Source: Aeromonas aquatica (GTDB lineage Bacteria > Pseudomonadota > Gammaproteobacteria > Enterobacterales > Aeromonadaceae). Taken from it: a stretch of DNA of 64,000 nucleotides. The notes under the pieces are model-generated. The model did not search any database. It saw only the letters and a program-made list of their open reading frames with translations, and had not been told where the DNA came from. Both the position numbers and the translations under genes were made by a program. Location of the stretch: the NCBI RefSeq assembly GCF_000764655.1, contig NZ_JRGL01000007.1:124001-188000 (forward strand), read 5' to 3'. Positions 44,667 to 54,539 of the stretch are shown one piece after another (position 1 is the stretch's first letter; each line of letters starts with the position of its first letter).

Positions 44667-45832
44667 ATAAACAGCACCACCCCGGCCATGGAGACCACCA
44701 GCATGGGCTCGAATACCCCGAGAGCGATGTTCACCTGGGTTTCAAACTCCCTGTCCTGGTTGTCCGCCGCCCGCTCCAGCATGCTGTCGAGCTCGCCGCT
44801 CTGCTCGCCGGAGGCGATCATGTGCAGCATCATGGGCGGAAAAATCTTGGTTTCAGCCAGCGCCTTGCGCAGGCTGGTGCCCTCGCGCACCCGCTCACTG
44901 GCCTCGCCGATGCGGGTACGAGCGAAGTCGTTGGAGAGCACTTCCCCCGAGATTTTCATCCCCTCCAGCAGCGGCACAGCACTGGCATTGAGGATGCTCA
45001 AGGTGCGGGCGAAGCGGGCGGTGTTGAGGCCACGACTGACCCGCCCTATGACCGGCAGGCGCAGCAGTATGCCGTGCCAGTGGCGGCGCCGCGTCTCGTC
45101 GGTGAGCCACCAACGCCAGACGACGACTCCCAGCGCCAGCGCCAGCAGGAACCAGAGCCCGTAGTGCTGCATCAGTTCGCTGGTACCGATGAGGAAGCGC
45201 GTTGTGCCCGGTAGCTGCTGGCCCATGTGCTCGAACTGGGCAACCACCTTGGGTACCACGGCGGTCAGCAAGATGGAGATGACGCCGATGGCCACACAGG
45301 TGAGGACGATGGGGTAGATCATCGCCTGCAGCAGCTTGGTGCGCATGTGCTGGCGCTGCTCGGTGTAATCGGCGAGCCGGTTCAACACCTTCTCCAGGTG
45401 GCCGGACTTTTCCCCCGCCGCCACCATGGAGCGAAACAGCTGATCGAACACATGGGGGAAGGCACCGAGCGAGTCGGCAAGGGAATAACCCTCCACCACC
45501 TTGCTGCGCACCGTCGCTACCAGGCTGCGCAGATGGGCCTTCTCGCACTGCTCGGCCACCGCCTTGAGCGCCTCTTCGATGGTGAGACCGGCGCCGACCA
45601 GGGTCGCCAGCTGGCGGGTGATCAGCGCCAGCTCCGAGGTGGAGGCACCACGCCTGAACAACACGAAGCGATTCGCCTCCCGCTTCGCCTTCTCGGTGGT
45701 CTCGTTCACCTCGAGCGGGGTCAACCCCTGCTCGCGCAGCAACTGGCGCACCTGGCGGGCGGAGTCGCCCTCCATCACCCCGGATTTGTTTCTGCCCCGG
45801 CCGTCGAGGGCCTTGTATTCGAACGCTGCCAT
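44612..45832 (-). CDS. exeF: Type II secretion inner-membrane protein F
   Basis: 406-residue GspF platform protein. Two cytoplasmic helical-bundle domains (about 70-195 and 275-390) alternate with three membrane helices; KSGHLEKVLNRLADYTEQR and SGELDSMLERAADNQDREF are the paired family motifs. It starts one base after the exeE stop. Confidence 0.97.
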   Translation of the reverse strand: MAAFEYKALDGRGRNKSGVMEGDSARQVRQLLREQGLTPLEVNETTEKAKREANRFVLFRRGASTSELALITRQLATLVGAGLTIEEALKAVAEQCEKAHLRSLVATVRSKVVEGYSLADSLGAFPHVFDQLFRSMVAAGEKSGHLEKVLNRLADYTEQRQHMRTKLLQAMIYPIVLTCVAIGVISILLTAVVPKVVAQFEHMGQQLPGTTRFLIGTSELMQHYGLWFLLALALGVVVWRWWLTDETRRRHWHGILLRLPVIGRVSRGLNTARFARTLSILNASAVPLLEGMKISGEVLSNDFARTRIGEASERVREGTSLRKALAETKIFPPMMLHMIASGEQSGELDSMLERAADNQDREFETQVNIALGVFEPMLVVSMAGVVLFIVMSILQPILELNNMVNL

Positions 45833-45833
45833 C

Positions 45834-47339
45834 TTAGTCTTCCCGGGTCACGCGCAGCACTTCTTCCAGACTGGTCTGGCCCTTGAGCACCTTGTCGATG
45901 CCGTCGCGACGAATGCTGGGGGTATGGCCGCGGATCAGCCGCTCGATGGCGAGCTCGCCGCTGGCGCCGTGAATCGCCTCACGCACCGCATCGTCGATCA
46001 CCACCAGCTCATGGATGCCGGTCCGGCCGCGATAACCGGTGTGGTTGCACTGCTCGCAACCGACCGGGCGCCACATCTGCTGATCCGGCGCCAGCTCCAT
46101 GCCCATGGCGATCCGCTCCTGCTCCGTGATGGGGTGCTGGGCGCGACAATCCGGACAGAGGGTGCGCACCAGCCGCTGGGCCAGCACGGCGAGCAGGGAT
46201 GAGGAGAGCAGGAAGGGCTCGATCCCCATGTCTCGCATCCGGGTGATGGCACCGATGGCGGTGTTGGTGTGCAGGGTCGACATCACCAAATGACCGGTGA
46301 GGGACGCCTGCACCGCGATCTGGGCGGTTTCAAGATCCCGAATCTCCCCCACCATCACCACGTCGGGATCCTGACGCAGAATGGCGCGCAGGCCGCGGGC
46401 GAAGGTCATGTCGACCTTGGCGTTGACCTGGGTCTGGCCGACCCCTTCCAGGTCATATTCGATGGGATCTTCGACGGTCAGGATGTTGCGATCCCGCGAG
46501 TTGATCTCGGACAGCGCCGCATACAGGGTGGTGGACTTGCCCGAACCGGTCGGGCCCGTCACCAGGATGATGCCGTGGGGCTTGCGGATGAGCTCGCTGA
46601 TGATGTTGCGATTGGGCAACGTCATGCCGAGCTGCTTGAGCTCGAGCCGCACGTTGTTCTTGTCGAGCAGCCGCAGCACCACCCGCTCGCCGTAGCTGGA
46701 CGGCATGGTCGATACCCGCACATCCACGGCGCGGCCGCCGATGCGCAAGGAAATGCGGCCATCCTGGGGCACCCGCTTCTCGGCGATGTCCATGCGGGAC
46801 ATGACCTTGATGCGCGATACCAGCAGGGAGGCGAGCTTGCGATGGGGCCGCAGTATCTCCCGCAGCACGCCGTCGATGCGGAAGCGGATCACCAGCACCC
46901 GCTCGAAGGTCTCGATGTGGATGTCGGACGCCTCTTCCTTGATCGCCTCGCTCAGCATGGCGTTGATGAGGCGAATGATGGGGGCATCGTCGTCGGCGTC
47001 GAGCAGATCCTCGCTCTGGGGCAACTCCTCGGCCAGGGCGAAGAAATCCATCTCGTTGCCGAGATCCTCCATCAGCTGGCGCGCCTCGGAGGAGTCGCGC
47101 TGATAGTGAGCCATCAGCAGTTCTTCGAATGCGTCACCGTCCATCTGTTCGATGGCAAAGCCGCAACCTGCCACCCGCCGCACCTCCAGCAGGGCCTGGG
47201 GTGCCACCCCCTGGCGACACAGCAGCACGGGCGCCCCCTGCCGCTCGGTCAGGATCACCCCGAAGTTGCGGGCGAAGGCAAACGGCAGCTCGGGCAGCTC
47301 AGTCGGCAGCTCGCTGTCGTCGAGTTGATAGGCGGCCAT
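45834..47339 (-). CDS. exeE: Type II secretion ATPase E
   Basis: 501-residue cytoplasmic ATPase. Walker [10 protein letters not shown] is near residue 264, an Asp box and Walker B ([13 protein letters not shown]) follow, and the zinc-binding tetracysteine LCPDC ... CEQC is near 396-432. It powers pseudopilus assembly through ExeL. Its ATG overlaps the exeD stop (TGATG). Confidence 0.98.
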   Translation of the reverse strand: MAAYQLDDSELPTELPELPFAFARNFGVILTERQGAPVLLCRQGVAPQALLEVRRVAGCGFAIEQMDGDAFEELLMAHYQRDSSEARQLMEDLGNEMDFFALAEELPQSEDLLDADDDAPIIRLINAMLSEAIKEEASDIHIETFERVLVIRFRIDGVLREILRPHRKLASLLVSRIKVMSRMDIAEKRVPQDGRISLRIGGRAVDVRVSTMPSSYGERVVLRLLDKNNVRLELKQLGMTLPNRNIISELIRKPHGIILVTGPTGSGKSTTLYAALSEINSRDRNILTVEDPIEYDLEGVGQTQVNAKVDMTFARGLRAILRQDPDVVMVGEIRDLETAQIAVQASLTGHLVMSTLHTNTAIGAITRMRDMGIEPFLLSSSLLAVLAQRLVRTLCPDCRAQHPITEQERIAMGMELAPDQQMWRPVGCEQCNHTGYRGRTGIHELVVIDDAVREAIHGASGELAIERLIRGHTPSIRRDGIDKVLKGQTSLEEVLRVTRED

Positions 47340-49408
47340 CAGGGCTGCCCCTGTACGAAGGGTTGCACCGGGGCCTGGCTTTGCACCTGGGGCTTGACCC
47401 CGTTGGCGGTCGCCTGCTGCTGCGCCTTCATCTTCTCGATCTGCTGTTGCACCTCGGGGGACATCATCACGTCCTGACCATAGGCGGGCAGCACCTGACG
47501 AGCGGGCGAGGTGGCATAGCCCTCCTCGGCGGCCAGGTTCAACTGCTCGGCCCGGAACAGGGTGTACTTGTTGCTGGAGACCCCGGAGTAGACGTTGGCG
47601 TCACGCAAGATGGTCGGCCGGATAAATACCATCAGGTTGCGCTTGGAGGTGGTGTTGGAGGTGGAACGGAACAGATAGCCCAGCACCGGGATATCGCCGA
47701 GCAAGGGCACCTTGGAGACCTGCTCCTTGGTCTGTTCGTCCATCAGGCCGCCCAGCACCACGGTTTCGCCACTCTTGACCAATACGGCGTTCTTGACGGT
47801 ACGGGTGTCGAAGGTGGGGCCGAGGTTGGCGGTACCGGCCGCCTGGGCCTGAGCCACGCTGGAGACCTCCTGCTCGATATTGAGCAAGACGGAGTCCCCT
47901 TCGTTGATCTGGGGCGTCACCACCAGCTTGGTGCCCACCGTCTTGCGTTCTATGGTGTTGAACACCTGATCGCTGGTGGTGGAGCTCTGGGAGCCGCTCT
48001 GCACCGGCACTTCCTGGCCGACGTTGAAGGAGGCTTCCTTGTTGTCCATGGTGACGATGCTCGGGGTCGACAGAATATCGTTCTTGGTGTTGGTCGACAG
48101 CGCCGTCACCAGCATGGCCCAGTCGCCCTTGTAAAAGCCGGCAGCCATGCCGCTGAAGTTGCCAAGCAGGTTCTCGAGCCCGTCGGTGTTGCCGTTGTCC
48201 TTGTAGTCCTTGCCCGCGATGATCGCAGGGCCTATAGGCAAGCCGGTGTTGGTGAACTGGGTGCCACCGCCGTTGGCATTGGCCCACTGCACCCCGAGGT
48301 TCAGGCCATCACCGTCCTGGATCTCGACGATGATCGCCTCCACCAGCACCTGGGCGCGGCGGATGTCGAGCTTGGCGATGACCTGCTCCAGCTCGGCCAT
48401 GACGTCCGGCTGGGCGGTGATCACCAGGGCGTTGGTGGTCTCGTCGGCGGAGATGGCCAGCTGGCCTCCACCTATGCTGGCACCGCCACCGGTGGCAGCC
48501 GCCGCTCCACCGCCCTTCTTGTCGGCCGCGATGCTGGAGCTGACCCCCTTGAGCACATCCACCAGATCCTTGGCCTTGCCATATTTCAGGTAGAAGACCC
48601 GGGTGTTGCCCTGACTCTGCAGATCCTTGTCGAGCTGACGCACCATCTGGATGATCCGGGCCCGCGCCTTGGGTTCACCGCTGATCACCACCGAGTTGGT
48701 GCGTTCGTCCGCCACCACCTTGGGAGAGAGCAGTATGGAGGCGTTGGCGCCCTGGTTGCTGCCATCCTTGTTGAGGTTGGTCACCAGCCGCACCATCTCG
48801 CCGGCCGAGGCATATCTCAGCTTGATGACATCCATATCCTGATCGCCGGCCCGGTCTACCCGGCGCACGACCTCGACCAGACGATTCACCACGGCGGCAC
48901 GGCCGGTGATCAGCAGCACGTTGGAGGGCTCGTAGTGCACCACGTTGCCGCCGCCGGCGTTGTCGTTGAGTTGGCGCAGCAGGGGCGCCAGTTCGCGCAC
49001 CGAGACGTTGCGCACCGGCACCACCCGGGTCACCATCTCGTCGCCCACGCCGGGGTTGCTGTCATCCACCACCGGGATGGCGGAGGTCTTGGCATCCTTG
49101 GCGCGCACCACCTTGAGCACACCATTGTTCATGGGCACCACGGCAAAACCATAGACATCGAGCACGCTCAGGAAGAACTGATAGTACTGATCCTCATTGA
49201 GCAGATCGTAACTGCGGACGTTGATCTTGCCGCGCACCGAGGGCTCGATGATGATGGTCTTGTTCAGGTTTTTGCCGACGGTGTTGATGAACTCTTCGAT
49301 GTCGGCATTTTTGAAACTGGCGGCATACTCCGTGGCCCAGGCTGAGCCTGCCATCATCAAGGCCGCCGCGACCGTGGCAAAGCGCCAGCCCTTCCCTTTA
49401 TTTCTCAT
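47339..49408 (-). CDS. exeD: Type II secretion secretin D
   Basis: 689-residue outer-membrane secretin. Signal peptide to about residue 25 (AGSAWA), N0-N3 domains (25-310), a glycine-rich N3 insert ([17 protein letters not shown]) and the C-terminal secretin core with [16 protein letters not shown] near 580. It forms the exit channel; ExeA and ExeB are known to assist its assembly in Aeromonas. Confidence 0.98.
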   Translation of the reverse strand: MRNKGKGWRFATVAAALMMAGSAWATEYAASFKNADIEEFINTVGKNLNKTIIIEPSVRGKINVRSYDLLNEDQYYQFFLSVLDVYGFAVVPMNNGVLKVVRAKDAKTSAIPVVDDSNPGVGDEMVTRVVPVRNVSVRELAPLLRQLNDNAGGGNVVHYEPSNVLLITGRAAVVNRLVEVVRRVDRAGDQDMDVIKLRYASAGEMVRLVTNLNKDGSNQGANASILLSPKVVADERTNSVVISGEPKARARIIQMVRQLDKDLQSQGNTRVFYLKYGKAKDLVDVLKGVSSSIAADKKGGGAAAATGGGASIGGGQLAISADETTNALVITAQPDVMAELEQVIAKLDIRRAQVLVEAIIVEIQDGDGLNLGVQWANANGGGTQFTNTGLPIGPAIIAGKDYKDNGNTDGLENLLGNFSGMAAGFYKGDWAMLVTALSTNTKNDILSTPSIVTMDNKEASFNVGQEVPVQSGSQSSTTSDQVFNTIERKTVGTKLVVTPQINEGDSVLLNIEQEVSSVAQAQAAGTANLGPTFDTRTVKNAVLVKSGETVVLGGLMDEQTKEQVSKVPLLGDIPVLGYLFRSTSNTTSKRNLMVFIRPTILRDANVYSGVSSNKYTLFRAEQLNLAAEEGYATSPARQVLPAYGQDVMMSPEVQQQIEKMKAQQQATANGVKPQVQSQAPVQPFVQGQP

Positions 49409-49429
49409 TCTTGGTGCTACTCCAATTCA

Positions 49430-50323
49430 TTATTCTGACAAGCCGATATAAACGTCATAGGACTGTCCTTGCCGCTCTACGGTGACGGTCATTTCCGTGG
49501 CGCCAGCCATCTGTTGCATGGCTTGCATGGCCTGGGCGTTATCTCGCAAATCCAAACCATTGATGCTGATCGCCAGATCCCCTGCGACCAGCCCGAGTTG
49601 ATTGAACAATTCAGGATTGCTGCCCGGGTTGAGGCGATAGCCGACCATGCGACCATCCACCCGGACCGGGGAAATATTGAGGTAATCGGTGATCTTGCCC
49701 GGGTTGCCCATCAGCTCGCCGCGCACCGAGGAGAGCTTGTTCTCCTTCGGCGGTGCCACCTTGGGCAAGGGTTTGCCGTACTCTTCCCCGTCCAGCATCA
49801 GGGTCTCGTCACGACCATCGCGCTGTATGATGACCCGGTCGGCAAATACCTGGCGGATCTTGGCCTGGGTACCGTCGATGTAATCGCCGATGCCGTAGGA
49901 ATTCTGCAACCCGTTGTGGGCGATGATGGCGATAGACTTGGCAGGATCCGAGCTCGCCAGCACCCCGTTGAGCTGGGCACTGAGCTGAGTCTTGGGGGCA
50001 TCGGCCGCGACCGCCTGGGCCACCTGCTCGGCCTGCAACTGTTGCGCCTTGCCAAACAACGAGAGACGACTGAGGCCGCTGAGATCGAGACGGGAGGAAC
50101 CCGCCCCCTGACTGGCCGCGATCGACGGCTGCCAGGGTTGGCTCTGGGTGGTTTGGGTCAGACTGAATAGGCGCCAGGTCAGCCCGGCGCACTGGTGAGC
50201 CAGCAGCAACAACAATAGCCAGAACAGAGGCTGGCTGAAACGGGAGAGTGGCACGCGCTTGCAACGGGCCAGAAGGGAGCTCAACAAGTCATCCCTGAAC
50301 GGTAGCGGCATGGTTATCAACAT
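49430..50323 (-). CDS. exeC: Type II secretion protein C
   Basis: 297-residue GspC. One N-terminal helix (PLFWLLLLLLAHQCAG), a homology-region domain (about 100-190) that contacts ExeD, and a C-terminal PDZ domain (about 215-297). The start is uncertain: ATG 50323 or ATG 50311. It is the first gene of exeC-N, with the promoter expected in the 178 bp gap to the divergent hslR. Confidence 0.94.
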   Translation of the reverse strand: MLITMPLPFRDDLLSSLLARCKRVPLSRFSQPLFWLLLLLLAHQCAGLTWRLFSLTQTTQSQPWQPSIAASQGAGSSRLDLSGLSRLSLFGKAQQLQAEQVAQAVAADAPKTQLSAQLNGVLASSDPAKSIAIIAHNGLQNSYGIGDYIDGTQAKIRQVFADRVIIQRDGRDETLMLDGEEYGKPLPKVAPPKENKLSSVRGELMGNPGKITDYLNISPVRVDGRMVGYRLNPGSNPELFNQLGLVAGDLAISINGLDLRDNAQAMQAMQQMAGATEMTVTVERQGQSYDVYIGLSE

Positions 50324-50501
50324 GTTCTGGCATCCAAATCGGTTGGCTATTGTGTACGGCAATCCCCCCAGAGACAACCAACCGGATGGGATGAAGCGGC
50401 GAAAATCCAGATCCCGTCACACCATCAGGCCCCCTGTTTCTATCCCGGGGCCCGCCTCTGGTATAATCAGGCTCCCCTTTTAGCCATCCCGGAGCCGATT
50501 C

Positions 50502-50900
50502 ATGCCGAATCCAGCAGAAAGCAGCACTCAGGTCCGCCTCGACAAATGGCTGTGGGCGGCGCGTTTTTACAAGACCCGCAGCCTGGCCCGCGATCAGATC
50601 GACGGTGGCAAGGTGCACTACAACGGTCAGCGCAGCAAACCGGGCAAGATCGTCGAAGCGGGCGCCCTCATCCGTCTCTGGCAAGGTCAGGACGAGCGAG
50701 AGGTGAGAGTGCTGCAGGTCAGCGAGCAGCGCAAGTCCGCTCCCCTCGCCCAACGGCTCTACGAAGAGACCGAGCAGAGCCTGAAGAAGCGGGCCGAGAA
50801 CAGCGAAGCGCGGCGCTTCAACAGCCAGTTTGCCCCAAGTCCCGAGCGTCGCCCCGACAAGCAGGAACGGCGCCAGTTGCTCAAGGTCAAACAATACTGA
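50502..50900 (+). CDS. hslR: Heat shock protein 15 (ribosome-associated)
   Basis: 132-residue S4-domain RNA-binding protein. VRLDKWLWAARFYKTRSLAR at residues 10-29 is the S4 signature, followed by a basic C-terminal tail. The known protein rescues 50S subunits with stalled peptidyl-tRNA. It is paired with hslO as usual. Confidence 0.95.
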   Translation: MPNPAESSTQVRLDKWLWAARFYKTRSLARDQIDGGKVHYNGQRSKPGKIVEAGALIRLWQGQDEREVRVLQVSEQRKSAPLAQRLYEETEQSLKKRAENSEARRFNSQFAPSPERRPDKQERRQLLKVKQY

Positions 50901-51007
50901 CTCGCCCAAGTGGCCATTTTATGACGACAGCTGGGGGGATAAGTTCCTAACTAGCTGTTAAACAATGTATTTGTCTATTTCCCCCAAGAAAACCCTAGGA
51001 ATGCATG

Positions 51008-51892
51008 ATGAGTAACCAAGATCTCTTGTATCGCTATCTGTTCGAAGAGTACGAAGTGCGGGGGGAGCTGGTCCAGCTGGACAGCACCTACCGTCACATA
51101 GTCGAAGCCCAGAACTACCCGGTACAGGTGCAAAAACTGCTGGGTGAGCTGCTGGTCGCCACCAGCCTGCTGACCGCCACCCTCAAGTTTGAAGGCTCGA
51201 TCACCGTGCAGTTGCAAGGGGACGGGCCCGTGCGCCTGGCAGTGATCAACGGCGATCACAACCAGCAACTGCGCGGCGTGGCGCGCTATGAAGGGGAACT
51301 GCCGAGCGACGGCAAGCTGCAGAGCCTGATAGGCAATGGCCAGCTGGTGATCACCATCACCCCTGAAGAGGGTGAACGCTATCAGGGCATCATCGCCCTC
51401 GAGGCCGACACCCTGGCGGCCTGCCTCGAGCAGTATTTCGCCCAGTCCGAGCAACTCGCCACCCGGCTCTGGATCCGCACAGGCCACCACGAGGGCCAGC
51501 CCCGCGCCGCCGGCATTCTGCTGCAGGAGTTGCCCGCCCGGAGCGAGGATCACGGCGCCGACTTCGACCACCTGATCCAGCTCACCAGCACCATCAAGGA
51601 CGAAGAGCTGTTCGGCCTGGAAGCCGAAGAGATCCTCTATCGTCTCTATCATCAGGACAAGGTACGGGTGTTCGATCCCCAGGCGATCGAGTTCCGCTGC
51701 ACCTGCTCCCGCGCCCGCTGCGAAGGGGCCTTGCTACAGATAGAAAAGGAAGAAGCGGTGGCCATGGTGCAGGAACTCGGCAAGATCGACATGCACTGCG
51801 ACTATTGCGGCGCCGAGTACCAATTCGATGGGACCGACATCGAAACCCTGTTCAGCAGGGCTCCCGATAATGATGCAAACAAGTTACACTAA
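51008..51892 (+). CDS. hslO: Hsp33 redox-regulated chaperone
   Basis: 294-residue holdase activated by oxidation. The C-terminal redox switch holds four zinc cysteines: [10 protein letters not shown] near 235 and MHCDYCG near 265. The ATG at 51008 (MSNQDLL) is chosen; ATG 51005 adds one Met. A terminator follows. Confidence 0.96.
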   Translation: MSNQDLLYRYLFEEYEVRGELVQLDSTYRHIVEAQNYPVQVQKLLGELLVATSLLTATLKFEGSITVQLQGDGPVRLAVINGDHNQQLRGVARYEGELPSDGKLQSLIGNGQLVITITPEEGERYQGIIALEADTLAACLEQYFAQSEQLATRLWIRTGHHEGQPRAAGILLQELPARSEDHGADFDHLIQLTSTIKDEELFGLEAEEILYRLYHQDKVRVFDPQAIEFRCTCSRARCEGALLQIEKEEAVAMVQELGKIDMHCDYCGAEYQFDGTDIETLFSRAPDNDANKLH

Positions 51893-51894
51893 AT

Positions 51895-51920
51895 GAAGGC
51901 GGGCAAAACCCGCCTTTAAC
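51895..51920 (+). terminator. Terminator of hslO
   Basis: AAGGCGGG-CAAAA-CCCGCCTT hairpin followed by TAACTT. Confidence 0.75.
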
Positions 51921-51973
51921 TTAAATAACAAAAAAATACCCTATTTTATAAAGTTTGATGGCGATCGCTAAAA

Positions 51974-51993
51974 ACTACCACCTAGGTAGTAGT
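51974..51993. promoter_or_regulatory. Near-perfect palindrome upstream of pckA
   Basis: ACTACCACCTAGGTAGTAGT, a 20 bp palindrome with one mismatched pair, about 50 bp before pckA. It is a plausible operator or promoter element. Confidence 0.5.
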
Positions 51994-52041
51994 ATGGACG
52001 TCAGATAGAACCCTACAAACCTCTGAACCCGGGAGAATATA

Positions 52042-53667
52042 ATGACTATCGTGGTAGAACCCGCCCTGGCCCAACAATTGAAACTGGACCAGTACGGCAT
52101 CAAAAACAGCCAGGAAATCATTCGAAACCCCTCCTACGAGCAGCTCTTCGCGGAAGAGACCCGTCCCGACCTGGAAGGATTCGAACGTGGCGTCGTCACC
52201 GAGCTCGGTGCCGTTAACGTCAATACCGGTATCTTCACCGGTCGTTCTCCGAAAGATAAATATATCGTCAAAGACGCAACTACCCAGAATACTGTGTGGT
52301 GGTCTGACCAGGGTAAAAACGATAACAAGGCGATCACCCCGGAAGTCTGGTCACATCTGAAATCCCTGGTGACCAAACAGCTCTCCGGCAAGCGCCTGTT
52401 CGTGGTGGATGGCTACTGCGGCGCCAACCCGGATACCCGCCTGGCGGTGCGCATCATCACCGAGGTAGCCTGGCAGGCACACTTCGTGAAGAATATGTTC
52501 ATTCGCCCGAGCGAGGAGGAGCTCAAGAGCTTCAAACCGGACTTTGTGGTGATGAACGGTGCCAAGTGCACCAACCCGGACTGGCAGGCACAGGGTCTCA
52601 ACTCCGAGAACTTTGTCGCCTTCAACATGACCGAGAAGATGCAACTCATCGGCGGTACCTGGTACGGTGGCGAGATGAAGAAGGGCATGTTCTCCATGAT
52701 GAACTACTTCCTGCCCCTGCGCGGCATCGCCTCCATGCACTGCTCCGCCAACGTGGGTCAGGACGGTGATGTGGCCATCTTCTTCGGCCTGTCCGGCACC
52801 GGCAAGACCACCCTCTCCACCGATCCCAAGCGTCAGCTGATCGGCGATGACGAGCACGGCTGGGATGACAACGGCGTGTTCAACTTCGAAGGGGGCTGCT
52901 ACGCCAAGACCATCAAGCTCTCCGAAGAGGCCGAGCCGGACATCTACCACGCCATCCGTCGCGATGCGCTGCTGGAGAACGTGACGGTGGCGGCCGACGG
53001 CACCATCGACTTCGACGATGGCTCCCGCACCGAGAACACCCGGGTCTCCTACCCCATCTATCACATCGAGAACATCGTCAAGCCGGTCTCCAAGGCGGGT
53101 CATGCCACCAAGGTGATCTTCCTGACCGCGGATGCCTTCGGGGTGTTGCCCCCGGTCGCCAAGCTGACCAAGGAGCAGACCAAGTACCACTTCCTGTCCG
53201 GCTTCACCGCCAAGCTGGCCGGTACCGAGCGTGGCATCACCGAGCCGACGCCCACCTTCTCCTCCTGCTTCGGGGCAGCCTTCCTCAGCCTGCACCCGAC
53301 CAAATACGGTCAGGAGCTGGTAAAGCGGATGGAAGCGGCGGGCGCCGAAGCCTATCTGGTCAACACCGGCTGGAACGGCACCGGCAAGCGCATCTCCATC
53401 AAGGACACCCGTGCCATCATAGACGCCATCCTGGATGGTTCCATCGAGCAGGCACCCACCAAGGTGTTGCCTATCTTCAACCTGGAAGTGCCGACCGAGC
53501 TCCATGACGTGAACCCGGCCATCCTCGACCCGCGCGACACCTACGCCGACAAGGCACAGTGGGATGCCAAGGCGGTGGATCTGGCGGGACGCTTCATCAA
53601 GAACTTCGAACGCTTCACCGACAACGACGAAGGCAAGGCGCTGGTCGCTGCGGGTCCGCAGCTCTAA
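52042..53667 (+). CDS. pckA: Phosphoenolpyruvate carboxykinase (ATP)
   Basis: 541-residue gluconeogenic enzyme turning oxaloacetate into PEP. The kinase P-loop GLSGTGKT is at residues 249-256; metal-binding and PEP-binding motifs ([11 protein letters not shown] near 66; MHCSANVGQ near 234) are intact. GGGAGAA lies before the ATG. It opposes ppc, encoded 35 kb upstream. Confidence 0.98.
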   Translation: MTIVVEPALAQQLKLDQYGIKNSQEIIRNPSYEQLFAEETRPDLEGFERGVVTELGAVNVNTGIFTGRSPKDKYIVKDATTQNTVWWSDQGKNDNKAITPEVWSHLKSLVTKQLSGKRLFVVDGYCGANPDTRLAVRIITEVAWQAHFVKNMFIRPSEEELKSFKPDFVVMNGAKCTNPDWQAQGLNSENFVAFNMTEKMQLIGGTWYGGEMKKGMFSMMNYFLPLRGIASMHCSANVGQDGDVAIFFGLSGTGKTTLSTDPKRQLIGDDEHGWDDNGVFNFEGGCYAKTIKLSEEAEPDIYHAIRRDALLENVTVAADGTIDFDDGSRTENTRVSYPIYHIENIVKPVSKAGHATKVIFLTADAFGVLPPVAKLTKEQTKYHFLSGFTAKLAGTERGITEPTPTFSSCFGAAFLSLHPTKYGQELVKRMEAAGAEAYLVNTGWNGTGKRISIKDTRAIIDAILDGSIEQAPTKVLPIFNLEVPTELHDVNPAILDPRDTYADKAQWDAKAVDLAGRFIKNFERFTDNDEGKALVAAGPQL

Positions 53668-53692
53668 TCCGACCCGCCATTTCGTTGCATTG

Positions 53693-53727
53693 CATACCGG
53701 TCAGCCCTGCTGGCCGGTATTTTTTTG
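53693..53727 (+). terminator. Terminator of pckA
   Basis: ATACCGGTCAG-CCCTG-CTGGCCGGTAT stem-loop followed by seven T. Confidence 0.92.
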
Positions 53728-53800
53728 GCCGATACGCGGCATATGGCTCCCCCCAAGCCTTGCCTTGCGGGCGGTTGCGCGATAGATTCAGCCAAACTTT

Positions 53801-53814
53801 ATACAATATACAAT
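53801..53814. promoter_or_regulatory. Tandem ATACAAT repeats upstream of the GntR gene
   Basis: ATACAATATACAAT, two exact 7 bp direct repeats, 27 bp before the ATG. They overlap a plausible -10 region (TATACA), which would fit autoregulation by the GntR protein. Confidence 0.4.
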
Positions 53815-53840
53815 TTTGCAACCTGCCCCGTGACCCGAGC

Positions 53841-54506
53841 ATGAACCCACCCTACAAGACCCGCACCCAAATGGTGATGGAGAACCTCCGCAGCCGGATC
53901 CTGCGCGGCGAGTTTGCCGCCGGCGCCCCCCTGCGCCAGGACGCCATCGCCAAGGCGCTGGCGGTGAGCCGCATCCCGGTGCGCGAGGCCCTGATGCAGC
54001 TGGAGGCCCAGGGGCTGGTGAAGTTCGAGGCCCATCGCGGCGCCGTGGTCACCATGCTGGACGCCTCGGCCATCGAGGAGCTCTTTTATTTGCGAGCCTT
54101 GCTGGAAGCCGATACCCTGTTCCACGCCGTCGATCTGATGACGGAGGAAACCTTCGCCCAGGCGCAAGCCATCCTGGCCCAGTTTGATCTGGCGCTCGAG
54201 TCCGGCACCCAGATCGAACACTGGGCCGAATTGAACCACCGTTTTCACGCCACCCTCTATCAGGCTGCCAATCGCCCTCAGGCACTGGAGCTGATCGCCC
54301 AGATCAATCTGAGCTGTGATCGCTATGTGCGCTTCGAGCTGCTGTTTGCCCAGGACGGGGTGGACAAGGCCGAGCGCGAACACGCCAAGCTGCTGGAGCT
54401 GTGCCGCGCCCGCCGCAAGCACGAGGCGGTGGTCCTGCTCAAACAACATATCGAGGCGGCCGGCCAGTCGATCCGACAGATCCTGGCAGGCAGCCACCAT
54501 CAGTGA
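53841..54506 (+). CDS. GntR family regulator (FCD subgroup)
   Basis: 221-residue regulator. The N-terminal winged helix (LRQDAIAKALAVSRIPVREA at 32-51) is followed by an all-helical FCD ligand domain with HxxD-type metal residues (NHRFHATLYQAANRPQ). It lies 33 bp before the aminopeptidase P gene on the same strand, so the two may form an operon. The effector is unknown. Confidence 0.92.
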   Translation: MNPPYKTRTQMVMENLRSRILRGEFAAGAPLRQDAIAKALAVSRIPVREALMQLEAQGLVKFEAHRGAVVTMLDASAIEELFYLRALLEADTLFHAVDLMTEETFAQAQAILAQFDLALESGTQIEHWAELNHRFHATLYQAANRPQALELIAQINLSCDRYVRFELLFAQDGVDKAEREHAKLLELCRARRKHEAVVLLKQHIEAAGQSIRQILAGSHHQ

Positions 54507-54539
54507 ACACTCACATCACCACAATCTGGCAGTAACGAC

